Positions 43,218-53,075 of a stretch of 64,000 nt of DNA are shown here, one piece after another. The notes under the pieces are model-generated. The model was given only the letters and a program-made list of their open reading frames with translations, was not told the origin of the DNA and did not search any database. The DNA is from Cryptoclostridium sp036644995 (GTDB lineage: Bacteria > Bacillota > Dehalobacteriia > UBA7702). The position numbers and the translations under genes are program-made. Within the stretch, counting starts at the first letter, position 1. Every line of letters begins with the position of its first letter. Where the stretch lies: the NCBI GenBank assembly GCA_036644995.1, contig JAVXOZ010000003.1, forward strand, positions 1 through 64,000, in the 5' to 3' direction.

Positions 43218-45161
43218 ATGGATTGTGGCGAAAAGACAAAAATCAAGGCTATGCCTTTTAAATCTCAGGAAGAAATAGCAAGCTTTGTGGGAGAACAGGA
43301 AAGAATTATAGAGGAACAAAAACAAAAAATTGCCGCCTTGGAATTGAGAAAAGCCCAGTACGATTCCATATTAAAGAATATGACAGAATTTGTGGAACGT
43401 TCCGATCCCAATTTTTCTCTTACTTATGTTAATGAGGCTATGTGCGAATTATGCGAATGCAAAGCCGAGGATCTTATCGGTGTGGATACCATGACTCTAT
43501 TGGAAGAAGATGACAGACCCAATGTTTTGCAGCTTATAAGAGAACTTACCGTGGAAAACCCTATTTATCACTATGAATACCATGTTACCCAAAGTGATAA
43601 TACTGTGCGCTGGATTGAAGGGTTAGGCACAGGGTTTTATGATGAGGAAGGTAATTTAATTGAGTATCAGGATGTGGGACATGATATTACTCATTATAAA
43701 AATTTAGAAAAAAAATTAACAAACACAGTGGAACAGAGAACCAAACAATTAGCCAATACCAATAATGAATTGATGCGGGTTAATACCTATTTGCAAAATA
43801 TCTTAAGAGGCATCAGCGAGGGCATAGTGGTTATTGATAGTGATGGTAATTGTGAATTTTTAAATTATGGCCCGGATAATCTTTGGCGCAGAACCGAAGA
43901 AGAAGTGAAAAAATATTTTTATTATCTGGTATCCAAAGCAAAAGATAATGTTCTGAGCCGTTTAATGAATTATAAGCAAACCTTTATTGATGTGGAAATG
44001 CACTGCTCCGGTAAATTTGGGGAGATTACTTTTGTGGCTTCGGGTATGCCCTTAAAAGAAGATGTAAAAAATGAAAGCAAGGGAATTTTAGTTTTAAAGC
44101 CCATAGAACAGGTTCATAATATGGTAAATAAAATGAGCGGAGCTCAATCTCGTTTTACCTTTTCAGATATAGTTACCAATAGTTCTGTTTTACAAGACGC
44201 AATTTTTTTAGCAAAACAAGGAGCAAACAGTGATTGCTCTATTTTAATAGAAGGGGAAAGTGGCACAGGCAAAGAACTTTTTGCTCAATCTATTCATAGT
44301 AGCAGTAATCGCAAAAATGGTCCCTTTGTGGCGATAAATTGTGGGGCAATACCCAGAGAATTGGTGGCAAGTGAGCTTTTTGGCTATATGGAAGGTGCCT
44401 TCACCGGTGCCAAAAAAGGTGGCAAACCGGGAAAATTTGAATTGGCAAACGGGGGTACTCTTTTTTTGGATGAAATAGGGGATATGCCTATGGAACAGCA
44501 AATTTCCCTGCTTCGGGTTTTGCAGGAAAAAACCGTAACCAGAGTAGGGGGAGATCGTGAAATACCCATAGATGTGCGGATAATTTGCGCTACCAATAAA
44601 AACCTTATCCATGAGGTAACAGAAAAGAATTTTAGGGAGGATTTATATTACCGTTTAAATGTAATTAATTTTCATATTCCACCTTTAAGGAAAAGAAAAG
44701 AGGATATTATTTTACTTTTCAGCACTTTTTTGAAAAGATGGCAAACCCCTGAAAATTTTTTACAGCGTATAGATGGCAAAGTGCTGCAATATTTGGTAAA
44801 TTATAATTGGCCCGGCAATGTAAGGGAGTTGCAAAATGTTTCGGAAAGAGTGCTTTATCTTTCTGATGGTGAGGATATTTTACCCCAATATTTACCTCAA
44901 CATATTTTGGAATATAACGAAGATGCGGCAAAACCTGTGAGGGAAAATACAAATTTTGGCACAGAATTTGGGGATGCGTCTATATCTCTTTCGGGAATAC
45001 GGGGAAAAAAGAAGGGTATAAAAAAGGAAGATGAACGTCGGCAATTATTATCTGCTTTAGATGCTAATAATGGTAATGTCAGCGCTGCGGCTCGGGATTT
45101 GGGCTTATCTCGCTCCACATTTTATCGCCGTATCAGGGAATTTAAAAGTATGGAAAATTAA
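43218..45161 (+). CDS. PAS-containing sigma-54 activator, module 2
   Basis: 647 aa, a close paralogue of the module 1 activator with the same order: coiled coil, PAS (MTEFVERSDPNFSLTYVNEA...GHDITHYK), coiled coil, second PAS-like segment, AAA+ (GESGTGKE near 347, GAFTGA near 393, GGTLFLDEIGD) and Fis-type HTH (NGNVSAAARDLGLSRSTFYR). The AAA+ domain is nearly identical between the two, while the sensory parts and the recognition helix differ, as expected for different ligands and sites. The ATG at 43218 was chosen: AGGAGG lies 9 bases upstream. Confidence 0.93.
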   Translation: MDCGEKTKIKAMPFKSQEEIASFVGEQERIIEEQKQKIAALELRKAQYDSILKNMTEFVERSDPNFSLTYVNEAMCELCECKAEDLIGVDTMTLLEEDDRPNVLQLIRELTVENPIYHYEYHVTQSDNTVRWIEGLGTGFYDEEGNLIEYQDVGHDITHYKNLEKKLTNTVEQRTKQLANTNNELMRVNTYLQNILRGISEGIVVIDSDGNCEFLNYGPDNLWRRTEEEVKKYFYYLVSKAKDNVLSRLMNYKQTFIDVEMHCSGKFGEITFVASGMPLKEDVKNESKGILVLKPIEQVHNMVNKMSGAQSRFTFSDIVTNSSVLQDAIFLAKQGANSDCSILIEGESGTGKELFAQSIHSSSNRKNGPFVAINCGAIPRELVASELFGYMEGAFTGAKKGGKPGKFELANGGTLFLDEIGDMPMEQQISLLRVLQEKTVTRVGGDREIPIDVRIICATNKNLIHEVTEKNFREDLYYRLNVINFHIPPLRKRKEDIILLFSTFLKRWQTPENFLQRIDGKVLQYLVNYNWPGNVRELQNVSERVLYLSDGEDILPQYLPQHILEYNEDAAKPVRENTNFGTEFGDASISLSGIRGKKKGIKKEDERRQLLSALDANNGNVSAAARDLGLSRSTFYRRIREFKSMEN

Positions 45162-45179
45162 TAGTATATAAACTGCATA

Positions 45180-45242
45180 TGTGCCATAACTGTGCCGTAT
45201 GTGTTTTATATACTGTGTCATATGGCACTACTGTGGCACACT
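45180..45242 (+). promoter_or_regulatory. upstream activating sequence 2: 11-bp phased repeats
   Basis: TGTGCCATAAC (45180), TGTGCCGTATG (45191), TGTTTTATATA (45202) and, after one extra base, TGTGTCATATG (45214), followed by TGTGGCACACT (45232). The units repeat every 11 bp with a TGTGcCATA core, plus TATGGCAC in inverted orientation. It lies 19 bp after the activator gene and about 130 bp before the sigma-54 promoter. The core differs from array 1 (TGTcTCAT), matching the different HTH. Confidence 0.7.
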
Positions 45243-45370
45243 TTATGTGGTGGTAAAAACGGAATTTACCAATGCTTAAAATAATAGAAAAATAAGTATT
45301 TTAAAATTATATATGGTTTAAACAGCGGTTTCTTTGAAAATAAAGAAAAAAAGCCGCTGTTTTTTTATTT

Positions 45371-45386
45371 TGGCACAACTCTTGCA
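45371..45386 (+). promoter_or_regulatory. sigma-54 promoter, module 2
   Basis: TGGCAC-N5-TTGCA with 10 bp between GG and GC, identical in both conserved blocks to the module 1 promoter. It lies 159 bp before the corrinoid protein start. Confidence 0.92.
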
Positions 45387-45544
45387 ATATATAATGTTAA
45401 ATATATTTAATAGGTAAATAAATTAAACATTAGCCGCAAAAGAGAATTTTTAAAAGTTGCCATTTTATTTTTCTTATAGGTTGGGCGGCAATGTAAAAAT
45501 TACACATTACATATTACAACATGAAAAAAAGAGAGGAGATTATT

Positions 45545-46189
45545 ATGACAAAGGAAAATTTGGTAAAAGAAGCAATTACTGCAATGGTTAAATGTGATGA
45601 AGCAGGTGCTATTGATATAATGAAAAGAGGCATTGCCGAAGGTATAGACCCTGTGGAATTATTGGCGGATGGATTCAGTGCAGGTATCCGTGAAGTGGGT
45701 GATTTATTCGGTAGAGGTCAATTATTTTTACCTGAACTGATGCTCTCTGCGGATGTAATGAAAACCGTATCTGAAATAGTGGATGCAGAAAATGCTAAAA
45801 GTGGTATTTCCGCAGATAAAAAAGGCACTATGGTTATGGCAACAGTGGAAGGCGATGTTCATGATATAGGCAAAGGCATTGTGGTTTCCATGATAAAAAC
45901 CCAAGGAATTGATGTTATAGACTTAGGCCGTGATGTGCCAATTTCCACAATAATTGCCAAAGCTGAAGAATTTAATGCCAATATTATTGGTACATCTGCT
46001 CTTTTAACCACCACCTTGGGTGAACAAAAAAAATTGGAAGAAAAATTAAAAGATGCAGGCTTAAAGAACAAATATAAAACCATGGTGGGCGGAGCACCTG
46101 CCACCCAACGTTGGGCAGATAGAATAGGTGCAGATGCTTATGCGGAAGATGCTGCGGAAGCAGTTAATAAAGCTCTGGAACTTTTATAA
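45545..46189 (+). CDS. mtbC: methylamine corrinoid protein
   Basis: 214 aa. The N-terminal helical cap domain (LLADGFSAGIREVGDLFGRGQLFLPELMLSADVM) is followed by a B12-binding Rossmann domain with EGDVHDIGKG (DxHxxG; the His is the cobalt ligand), then TSALLTTT and VGGAPAT. It carries the methyl group between the substrate methyltransferase and a second methyltransferase. It is next to mtbB and so called MtbC, but it may also serve MttB, whose operon lacks one. The ATG at 45545 has GAGGAG upstream. Confidence 0.9.
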   Translation: MTKENLVKEAITAMVKCDEAGAIDIMKRGIAEGIDPVELLADGFSAGIREVGDLFGRGQLFLPELMLSADVMKTVSEIVDAENAKSGISADKKGTMVMATVEGDVHDIGKGIVVSMIKTQGIDVIDLGRDVPISTIIAKAEEFNANIIGTSALLTTTLGEQKKLEEKLKDAGLKNKYKTMVGGAPATQRWADRIGADAYAEDAAEAVNKALELL

Positions 46190-46204
46190 AAGGAGGAAAA
46201 AATA

Positions 46205-47596
46205 ATGGATAAATATACTACAAGAATGGGCGATGGTTTTCGTATTGAAATGACCGCACAGGAAATTCGCCAAGATATAGCCGATGGTGTTGCCGATGCT
46301 GCGGATAGAGGCAATATTGACCCACTTTCCAGTGAGGATCAGGAAAAAATATTTGATATTATCACCATGCCAGGTAATATGGTAGGTGTGGAATTAGGTA
46401 ATGAAATTGTTACCACCTCAGATTCGGGTTCCACCAAGCTTAATTATAATGCCAGTATTGCCATGGATAGAGTAACAGCGGTTCAAGTTCACGAGCGTGG
46501 CTTTGGCAACGATTCTGTGGATATGGGGATGATAGATTATTGCTATAAAGCAGGTAAAGCTGTAATGCACGATGAAGCCTCCCAAATGCAGCTTTGTCTT
46601 ACCCAATCGGTTATGCCAATTTTCTTTGGTGCCATGACCAATCTTGGTATTTATACCAAGCCCGATGGCCCTGTGGGGAACTGGGCAGAATTGCTACCTT
46701 TGGGCAAGATAAAAGAAGCCATGGAAGCTCAGGAAGAAGCCGTGGATCATGCGGTGAAAGATATAGTTTATGTAGCCGAAGGTATGTATGCCGTAGGTGC
46801 AGATGCCTTAAACTTTGATACCAGTGGTGCTTCGGGTGATGCAGATTTTCTGGCTGCTTTAAAATCCGCCGAAGCGGTGAAAGAAAAATGCCCCAATTTA
46901 GCCATAGAAATAGGTATGGCAGGTGAATTTGTTTTGGGTATGCACGGAAAATTGGAATATAAGGGTACTCGTTTAGCCGGTCTTTACCCACATCAACAAG
47001 TTAAAGTTTGTGAAAAAGCAGGAGCCTCCATCTTTGGTGCTGTTGTAAATACCAATACCAATTACTCCTTGGCTTGGAATCTTGGTAGAGTTTGTACCTT
47101 TTTGAAAGCTTGTACCGATGTAGCGGAAATTCCTGTTCATGCCAATGTGGGTATGGGTGTTTGTGCCATGCCAATGACGGATAATCCGGCTTTGGATGCG
47201 GTAAGTCGCATAGATAAAGCCTTGGTGGAAGTTGCCAAGATTGATGGGTTTTAGGTAGGCGTAGGCGATCCCATCGGTTTGGAATGTGCCCATGAACTTT
47301 CAGCTGCTATGTGTGGAATTCGTACTGCCGGAGATATGGTTTTACGTGTACAATTAGCAAAACGCTGGAAAATTGATAAAGCTAAAGAATATGTTGCGGA
47401 AAAACTCGGAGTTAGCGTTTTGGATTTAAGTGATGTTGCAGTGATGACGGAACTTAGGCAAAAGCTGGGCTTAGGTTTATTACAGCCCGCAGATGGCGAT
47501 CCTATAAATATGGAAGCTAAAATGCGTATTGCCAAAATTTTAGATATTCCCATTAACAGTGTGGATCGCTTTAAGGAAAGAGCCGGTTTGGAATAA
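46205..47596 (+). CDS. mtbB: dimethylamine methyltransferase with in-frame amber (pyrrolysine) codon
   Basis: 463 aa when the TAG at 47252-47254 (residue 350) is read through; the frame is otherwise open to 47596. The site KIDGF-(TAG)-VGVGDPIG matches the pyrrolysine site of Methanosarcina MtbB as I know it (position 356 there). Other shared features are TTRMGDGFRIEM, NFDTSGASGD, IGMAGEFVLGMHG and LAGLYPHQQ. It moves a methyl group from dimethylamine to MtbC, encoded 15 bp upstream. Ribosome site AAAGGAGG. Best annotated as one gene. Confidence 0.93.
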
Positions 47597-47842
47597 CCAT
47601 TAAAAAGGAGCAAGCAGATTTTTCCTCTGATTGCAGACAAATAGGTGTTTGCCTGCATGGTTACGGGTTTTTCAAAAGTTAAAACAGGTTAATGCAATAA
47701 TCTGCTGATGCACGCAGTGTATAGGGATGTACATGATTGTTGTGGGATTTTTATGGATTAACCTGCTGTAAAACTTTAAGAAAAACCTAAGGGGTAAAAA
47801 ATACTTGCTCTTTTTCAATTATTATAGAAGGGAGAATGCTCT

Positions 47843-49243
47843 ATGAGTATGGAAATAGGAAAAGTAGAAAAAACTAAAAGTTTAGGCAGAATGGATATCT
47901 TTTTAGGTATTATTTGCTTAGTGTTTTTTCTGGATACCATTGGTCCTACTGCGGCTATGGGGCCTTCGGTTATTAGTTGGTATTTAATTGTTGCGGCTAT
48001 TCTTTTTATTCCCTTGGCTTTGGTTACCGCCGAATTAGGCTCTACATATCCTGATGAAGGTGGGGTTTATAGCTGGGTATTGCGGGGTATGGGCAGAAAA
48101 TGGGCGGCAAGGGTTTCGTGGTTCTATTGGATTAATAATGCTATATGGCTTTCCTCGATGACTATTTTTATTATCCAAGTTTTTGCCCAGTTATTTTTAC
48201 CCAATCTTAGTATGACTTACATTGTTATTTTATCGGTTATTGCTATTTGGTTATTCGTTTTCATCGCTATGCGGCCTTTAAAGGAATCCAAATGGATAAC
48301 CAATATCGGTGCAATATTTAAGCTTTTGATTGTTGTGGGGATTTTCGCTTCTGCAATTGTTTATCTTATGAAAAACGGTACACCTGCCAACGACCTTTCA
48401 TTAAAAAGCTTTACCCCTGCTTTAGGTGCTTCATTTGCTTTCTTCCCTGCTTTGGTTTTCAATATGATGGGTTTTGAAAGTATTTCATCTATGGGCAGCC
48501 AAATGAAAAACCCTGGCAAAGATGTGCCAAAGGCTATTGTTGCCGCTGTGTTTTTGCTAACAGTGCTTTATTGTTTGGCAAATTTGGCTATGCTGGTAAT
48601 TTTGCCTGCTGAAGAAATGGATATTGTTCAAGGTTTATTAAATTGCTTTATCTTTTCTTGGGGTACCGGTGGTGTTGCCACAATCATTGTTATGGTGGTA
48701 GGTTTGATATTCTTAGCAACTTTAATTTCCCAAGTTCCTATTTGGATTGTATCCACCTGCACCGTGGGAGCGGAGGCTGCACGTAATGGGGAATTGCCCC
48801 AATGTTTTGGTAAATTACATCCTAAGCATCAATCTCCCATGGGCGGATTAATTATTTATGGTGTGATTGCCTCGGTTTTAACTATCATAGGTGGTCTTTT
48901 ATCCGGTTCCGGCTCGGAACTGTTCTGGACACTATTTTCCTTTACCAGTATTATTTTCTTTATTCCATATATTCTCAATTTCAATTCCTTTATCAAACTC
49001 CGTAAAAACGATAAAGAAACAGTACGTCCCTTTAGATTTCCCGGCCCTGATGGCTTTGCCTTCTTTATGTGCCGTTTAGGTCAGGCAGTGTTTGTATTTA
49101 CTATTATTACTTTCTTCTGGGTTCCGGGGCAGCCCATAGATTGGGCATACACTATTCCCATTGTTATTGGGGTAATTATTTCCGTAATAGTAGGTGAAGT
49201 TCTCAACAGAACCAGTGCCAAGCGTGTTATTGAAAAGAAATAA
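47843..49243 (+). CDS. APC-family permease, probable dimethylamine transporter (MtbP-like)
   Basis: 466 aa, about twelve membrane helices. It is very similar to the permease at 39942 (FFLDTIGPTAAMGPSVISWYL, YPDEGGVYSWVLRGMGRKWAARVSWFYW, and the C-terminal FFWVPGQPIDWAY). Ribosome site GGGAG. It ends module 2; no promoter was seen in the 246-bp gap after mtbB, so co-transcription with mtbCB is likely. Its position next to mtbB suggests dimethylamine uptake. Confidence 0.85.
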   Translation: MSMEIGKVEKTKSLGRMDIFLGIICLVFFLDTIGPTAAMGPSVISWYLIVAAILFIPLALVTAELGSTYPDEGGVYSWVLRGMGRKWAARVSWFYWINNAIWLSSMTIFIIQVFAQLFLPNLSMTYIVILSVIAIWLFVFIAMRPLKESKWITNIGAIFKLLIVVGIFASAIVYLMKNGTPANDLSLKSFTPALGASFAFFPALVFNMMGFESISSMGSQMKNPGKDVPKAIVAAVFLLTVLYCLANLAMLVILPAEEMDIVQGLLNCFIFSWGTGGVATIIVMVVGLIFLATLISQVPIWIVSTCTVGAEAARNGELPQCFGKLHPKHQSPMGGLIIYGVIASVLTIIGGLLSGSGSELFWTLFSFTSIIFFIPYILNFNSFIKLRKNDKETVRPFRFPGPDGFAFFMCRLGQAVFVFTIITFFWVPGQPIDWAYTIPIVIGVIISVIVGEVLNRTSAKRVIEKK

Positions 49244-49298
49244 TAATTATTCCATATAATGAAAACAGATAATCCCTGTTTCTAAGTTGTGTAACATT

Positions 49299-49508
49299 AT
49301 TATTTTAAGGGTGTATAAACAATAGCGTTGGTTTAAATCAATAAATCGTTTCTNNNNNNNNNNNNNNNNNNNNNNNNNNNNNNNNNNNNNNNNNNNNNNN
49401 NNNNNNNNNNNNNNNNNNNNNNNNNNNNNNNNNNNNNNNNNNNNNNNNNNNNNATTATTTTAAGGGTGTATAAACAATAGCGTTGGTTTAAATCAATAAA
49501 TCGTTTCT
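49299..49508. other. scaffold gap (100 N) flanked by a 55-bp exact duplication
   Basis: Positions 49354-49453 are N. The 55 bases before the gap (49299-49353) are identical to the 55 after it (49454-49508). Two contigs that end in the same 55 bases most simply overlap there, so the gap is probably artificial and the true sequence continuous with one copy. Confidence 0.85.
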
Positions 49509-49553
49509 TAAAAGGATTTGATGCCTTTTCAGAAGCGGTTTATTGTTATTTTT
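49495..49553 (+). terminator. terminator of module 2
   Basis: AATAAATCGTTTCTTAAAAG (from 49495) and CCTTTTCAGAAGCGGTTTATT (to 49544) form a stem of about 20 bp, followed by a T-rich tract. The copy left of the gap holds only the 5' arm, so the assembly break falls inside this hairpin. Confidence 0.8.
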
Positions 49554-49785
49554 AGCTTTGTATTCATAAAAGCTTTGGCTTTGTTGATTGTTGTTTATCT
49601 TTTAATAAAATGGCGAGGTAGGCTTTTGGGAATAAAATTATTTATGCAAAAAAAGTAATATTTGCGTAAATTTCTTGCATTATTGGATAAATGATAGTAA
49701 AATAAAACAATATCCAAAACAATTTTTATATTCAAATGAAATATTATCTGAAATAATTTTCATTTTCAAAGGAAAGGAGATATGA

Positions 49786-52308
49786 ATGAAGCAATATCAA
49801 TATAATAATTTATGTTCTAATTTTTTTCGCTATATTTATGGGTTATTTTTTGCTATTTTATTTTGTCTTGTATTATGCCCTTCACCCTTGGCGGCGGAAA
49901 CCGATAAACCCCGTGAAGTTATAAGGGTTGGTTATCCCATCAATCCCGGTTTAAGTGAAGTGGATAAAAACGGAAATTATTCAGGTTACACTTATGAATA
50001 TCTCCAAGAAATAGCACAGTATACAGGTTGGGAATATGAGTTTGTGCAATTATCAGGCAGTACAAATGAAGTTTTAACCAAAATGTACGATATGCTAAAA
50101 ACAGGCGATTTGGATATAATTGGCTCTACAAATTATAGCGAAGATCTGGATAAAATTTACGATTATCCCATACTTAACTATGGGTCTGTTTATAATACTT
50201 TGGAAGTTCTTGATGATAATAAAAGAATTAATGAAGGTAACTACCAATCCTTAAATAATACTAAAATTGCGGTGTTGGGTCATGCCAAAAATGGTATAGC
50301 AGCTTTAAATGAATTTTGCGAAAATAACAATATTTCACCTACCTTTGTTTATTGTGAAAATGATAAAGAATTGACTGCTGCATTAAAGGAGAAGAAGGCA
50401 GATGCCTTGCTATATAACGATGCCGCTGCTTTTAAAGGTACCAGAATAGTTGCCCGTTTTAATCCTAAGCCCTTTTATTTTGCCACCACAAATGGTAATG
50501 ATAAAATAATTACCCAGTTAAACAGTGCTATGGCAATGATAAATGATGCGGACCCTTATTTTGCCACCACATTATATCAAAAGTATTTTTCCCATAAGGT
50601 AAATACTCGTGGGCTCACAGATGCAGAGGAAAAATATATTGATAATGTCCCCACTTTAAAAGTTGGTGTTACCAACGATCGTCTTCCTTTGGAGGATAAA
50701 TCTCACAATGGCACATTTCAGGGTATTTCCGTGGACTTAATGGAAAGGATTGCCCAAGAAACAGGGCTAAAATTTCAATATGTTTATATTAAATCTCCTG
50801 ATGAATTACTGAAAAGTTTAGAAACAGGTAAAGTGGATTTATCTTTGGGGGTAACATACGACTATAATGCTTCTCAAAAATACAATTTTTCCATGTCTAA
50901 ACCATATCTTTCTGCCCAAGTGGTTATGGCGGTAAAGCATGGCATTAACCCCTATGAGCTTAAAGGCAAAAAATTAGCTTTGCCCCGTGGTACGCATTAC
51001 ACAGGTGGCTATATGGGGGATGTAGTTTACTATGATTCTGTTTTAGAATGCTTACAGGCGGTTAATGATGGTAAAGCAGATTATTGTTATGGCAATAGCT
51101 ATTCCGTTGAATACTACTGTAATCTCTATCACTATCCCTACTTAACTTTGATACCTCAATCTTCCCAAATAAACAAATATTGCATAGGTATGGCTCGCCC
51201 GGGGAATCCTTTGCTCCTTACAATTTTAAATAAAAGTATTTGCAATATTCCCCAAGGTGAATTCCAATCTATTGTATATAGCAATAGTATGCCACCCAAT
51301 AAAGTAATGACTTTAAGAAATTTCATTGAAATGCACCCCTTTGGCACCGTTATATTTTTTATTATATTTACCTTGGTTATTGTGGCTTTATTTGTTTATT
51401 TCGCTTGGTTTCAAAAACGTGCCCGCCGTGAAGTGCAAATTGAAAATGAGCGTTATAAAATTCTTGCGGATATGTCCGGTGAGTATTTGTTTGAATATGA
51501 TTTTGCAGCTGATACCCTAAAATTAACGGAAAAAACAGCAAAGCTTTTGGGCAGTGATATGATTCTTCATAATTATTTTAAAAATCATGTAAGCATAAAA
51601 GATGAGAATAGCCATTGGATTAAAACCGTATATAATAATATGGAAAAGAAAAAAAGCATGATTGCGGAACACCAAGTAGCATTGGCTAATGGGCGCAAAA
51701 CTTGGCTGCGTATAACCATTGCTTCAATATCCGATGAAAAGGGAAAAACCAATTATTTTATTGGCAAAATTGCGGATATAGAAGCAGAAAAAGCAGAAAA
51801 AGATGAGCTATCCACCAGAGCAGATACCGATGGGTTAACGGGTCTTTACAATGTGGGTGCAGCACGGGTGCTTATAGAAAAAGCCTTGAAAGATACCGGT
51901 GGCACCATGCTTATTATCGATATGGATAATTTTAAATCTATTAACGATAGGTTTGGTCATTACACAGGGGACGAAGTTTTACAGGGAATGTCTGAGGTTT
52001 TACAGAAGGTGTTTCGTAAAGACGATATTATTGCACGATTAGGTGGAGATGAATTTGTAATTTTTGTGAGAGCCGTTACGGATAAAGCCATAATTGAAGA
52101 TAGATGCCATATGCTGAAAATAAATATGGATGCGTATTCTAAAAAATGGCCCATGAAGGTAACAATGAGTATAGGTGCTGCTATTGCAGGTAAAAACACC
52201 GATTATTACGTACTTTATCAAAATGCGGATAAAAGACTTTACAACGTTAAGGAAAGTGGGCGTAATGGTTTTTTAATTGATGATACAGCTTTATTGGGCG
52301 GTAACTAA
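49786..52308 (+). CDS. membrane diguanylate cyclase with two solute-binding domains
   Basis: 840 aa. Signal/anchor helix (IYGLFFAILFCLVLCP), two tandem periplasmic-type SBP_bac_3 domains (about residues 45-275 and 285-500; VIRVGYPINPGLSEVD and LKVGVTNDRLPLEDK begin them), one membrane helix near 520-545, a PAS-like domain, then GGDEF near residues 680-830. GGDEF is intact (RLGGDEFVIF), with an RKDD inhibitory site five residues before it. It should make c-di-GMP in response to an external small molecule, perhaps an amino acid. Next downstream is a c-di-GMP riboswitch. Ribosome site AAGGAGA. Confidence 0.92.
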   Translation: MKQYQYNNLCSNFFRYIYGLFFAILFCLVLCPSPLAAETDKPREVIRVGYPINPGLSEVDKNGNYSGYTYEYLQEIAQYTGWEYEFVQLSGSTNEVLTKMYDMLKTGDLDIIGSTNYSEDLDKIYDYPILNYGSVYNTLEVLDDNKRINEGNYQSLNNTKIAVLGHAKNGIAALNEFCENNNISPTFVYCENDKELTAALKEKKADALLYNDAAAFKGTRIVARFNPKPFYFATTNGNDKIITQLNSAMAMINDADPYFATTLYQKYFSHKVNTRGLTDAEEKYIDNVPTLKVGVTNDRLPLEDKSHNGTFQGISVDLMERIAQETGLKFQYVYIKSPDELLKSLETGKVDLSLGVTYDYNASQKYNFSMSKPYLSAQVVMAVKHGINPYELKGKKLALPRGTHYTGGYMGDVVYYDSVLECLQAVNDGKADYCYGNSYSVEYYCNLYHYPYLTLIPQSSQINKYCIGMARPGNPLLLTILNKSICNIPQGEFQSIVYSNSMPPNKVMTLRNFIEMHPFGTVIFFIIFTLVIVALFVYFAWFQKRARREVQIENERYKILADMSGEYLFEYDFAADTLKLTEKTAKLLGSDMILHNYFKNHVSIKDENSHWIKTVYNNMEKKKSMIAEHQVALANGRKTWLRITIASISDEKGKTNYFIGKIADIEAEKAEKDELSTRADTDGLTGLYNVGAARVLIEKALKDTGGTMLIIDMDNFKSINDRFGHYTGDEVLQGMSEVLQKVFRKDDIIARLGGDEFVIFVRAVTDKAIIEDRCHMLKINMDAYSKKWPMKVTMSIGAAIAGKNTDYYVLYQNADKRLYNVKESGRNGFLIDDTALLGGN

Positions 52309-52737
52309 ATGTAGCATCAAGGTTAAGCTTGTTATTGTGAAATATATGTTGCTTTAAAATTGCCTATATTTGCGTGTAAATAATGGGCTTAATTAAGAAA
52401 ACTTAACTACCTGTGCCCATATTATTAAGCCATAAAGAGTGAAAATAAGGTAAATTTACAGTTTTAATTTATTGAATTAAAACTTTGAAGCTTCAATTTA
52501 ATGCTGGTAATCATAGGATGGTATTTATTTATAAATATGCAATTTCTTACATGATTTTTAGTATTCAAAATTAAAATTAAAGTTTGGAGTATTTTTCTTG
52601 CACTGTTATTAAATGAATTTTAGCAGATAAAAATATGCTAAATTTTTGTTGTAAGGCTAAAGCAGCTATAATTTAAAAAAATGTTTTAAATACTGCAAAA
52701 CTGGTCGTTATTTGTGCCATTTTGGGATAAAAAGCAG

Positions 52738-52766
52738 TTGAAAAAATTTCCAATTTATGTTATATT
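52738..52766 (+). promoter_or_regulatory. promoter of the c-di-GMP riboswitch transcript
   Basis: TTGAAA (52738-52743), a 17-bp spacer and TATATT (52761-52766), 35-40 bp upstream of the aptamer. Confidence 0.6.
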
Positions 52767-52802
52767 ATCTATATAGTTAAAATTAAATATTTGTATTGTT
52801 TT

Positions 52803-52892
52803 AAAAATAGCAAATCTGACGAAAGTCGGACTACGCAAAACTAAAGGGTCTACGTTTTTATTTATAAAAATAAGACAGCCAGTTGCACGATA
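52803..52892 (+). promoter_or_regulatory. c-di-GMP-I (GEMM-I) riboswitch
   Basis: In order: AGCAAATC, CTGACGAAAGTCGG (GAAA tetraloop), ACTACGCAAAAC, GGGTCTA, a variable AT-rich arm, then AAGACAGCCAGTTGCACGA. This is the GEMM-I skeleton with its tetraloop and tetraloop-receptor elements. The base before CAAA is G (equivalent to G20 of the Vc2 aptamer), which favours c-di-GMP over cGAMP. It lies upstream of an SLH protein gene and downstream of a diguanylate cyclase gene. Confidence 0.8.
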
Positions 52893-52904
52893 TATAAATA
52901 CGTG

Positions 52905-52935
52905 AAGCAGGTTTTGTAGAAAACCTGCTTTTTAT
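52905..52935 (+). terminator. expression-platform terminator of the c-di-GMP riboswitch
   Basis: AAGCAGGTTTT (52905-52915) pairs with AAAACCTGCTT (52920-52930), followed by Ts. It lies 15 bp after the aptamer and 140 bp before the SLH gene, consistent with control by premature termination. Whether c-di-GMP turns the gene on or off cannot be read with confidence. Confidence 0.8.
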
Positions 52936-53075
52936 ATAATAATTTAAACATATTTTATGCTTGAAAATAAAAAAAAGATGTGGTAAATTTAAATGGTAAA
53001 TAACTTTTAAAATATTTAAGATGAATAATGGGTAACTCAGTAAAAAAACTAAAGAAAAGAGGGGTAAAACAATTT

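Noticed and set aside
52803..52892. cGAMP-specific GEMM-Ib variant
   Set aside because: The base equivalent to position 20 is G rather than A, which points to c-di-GMP.
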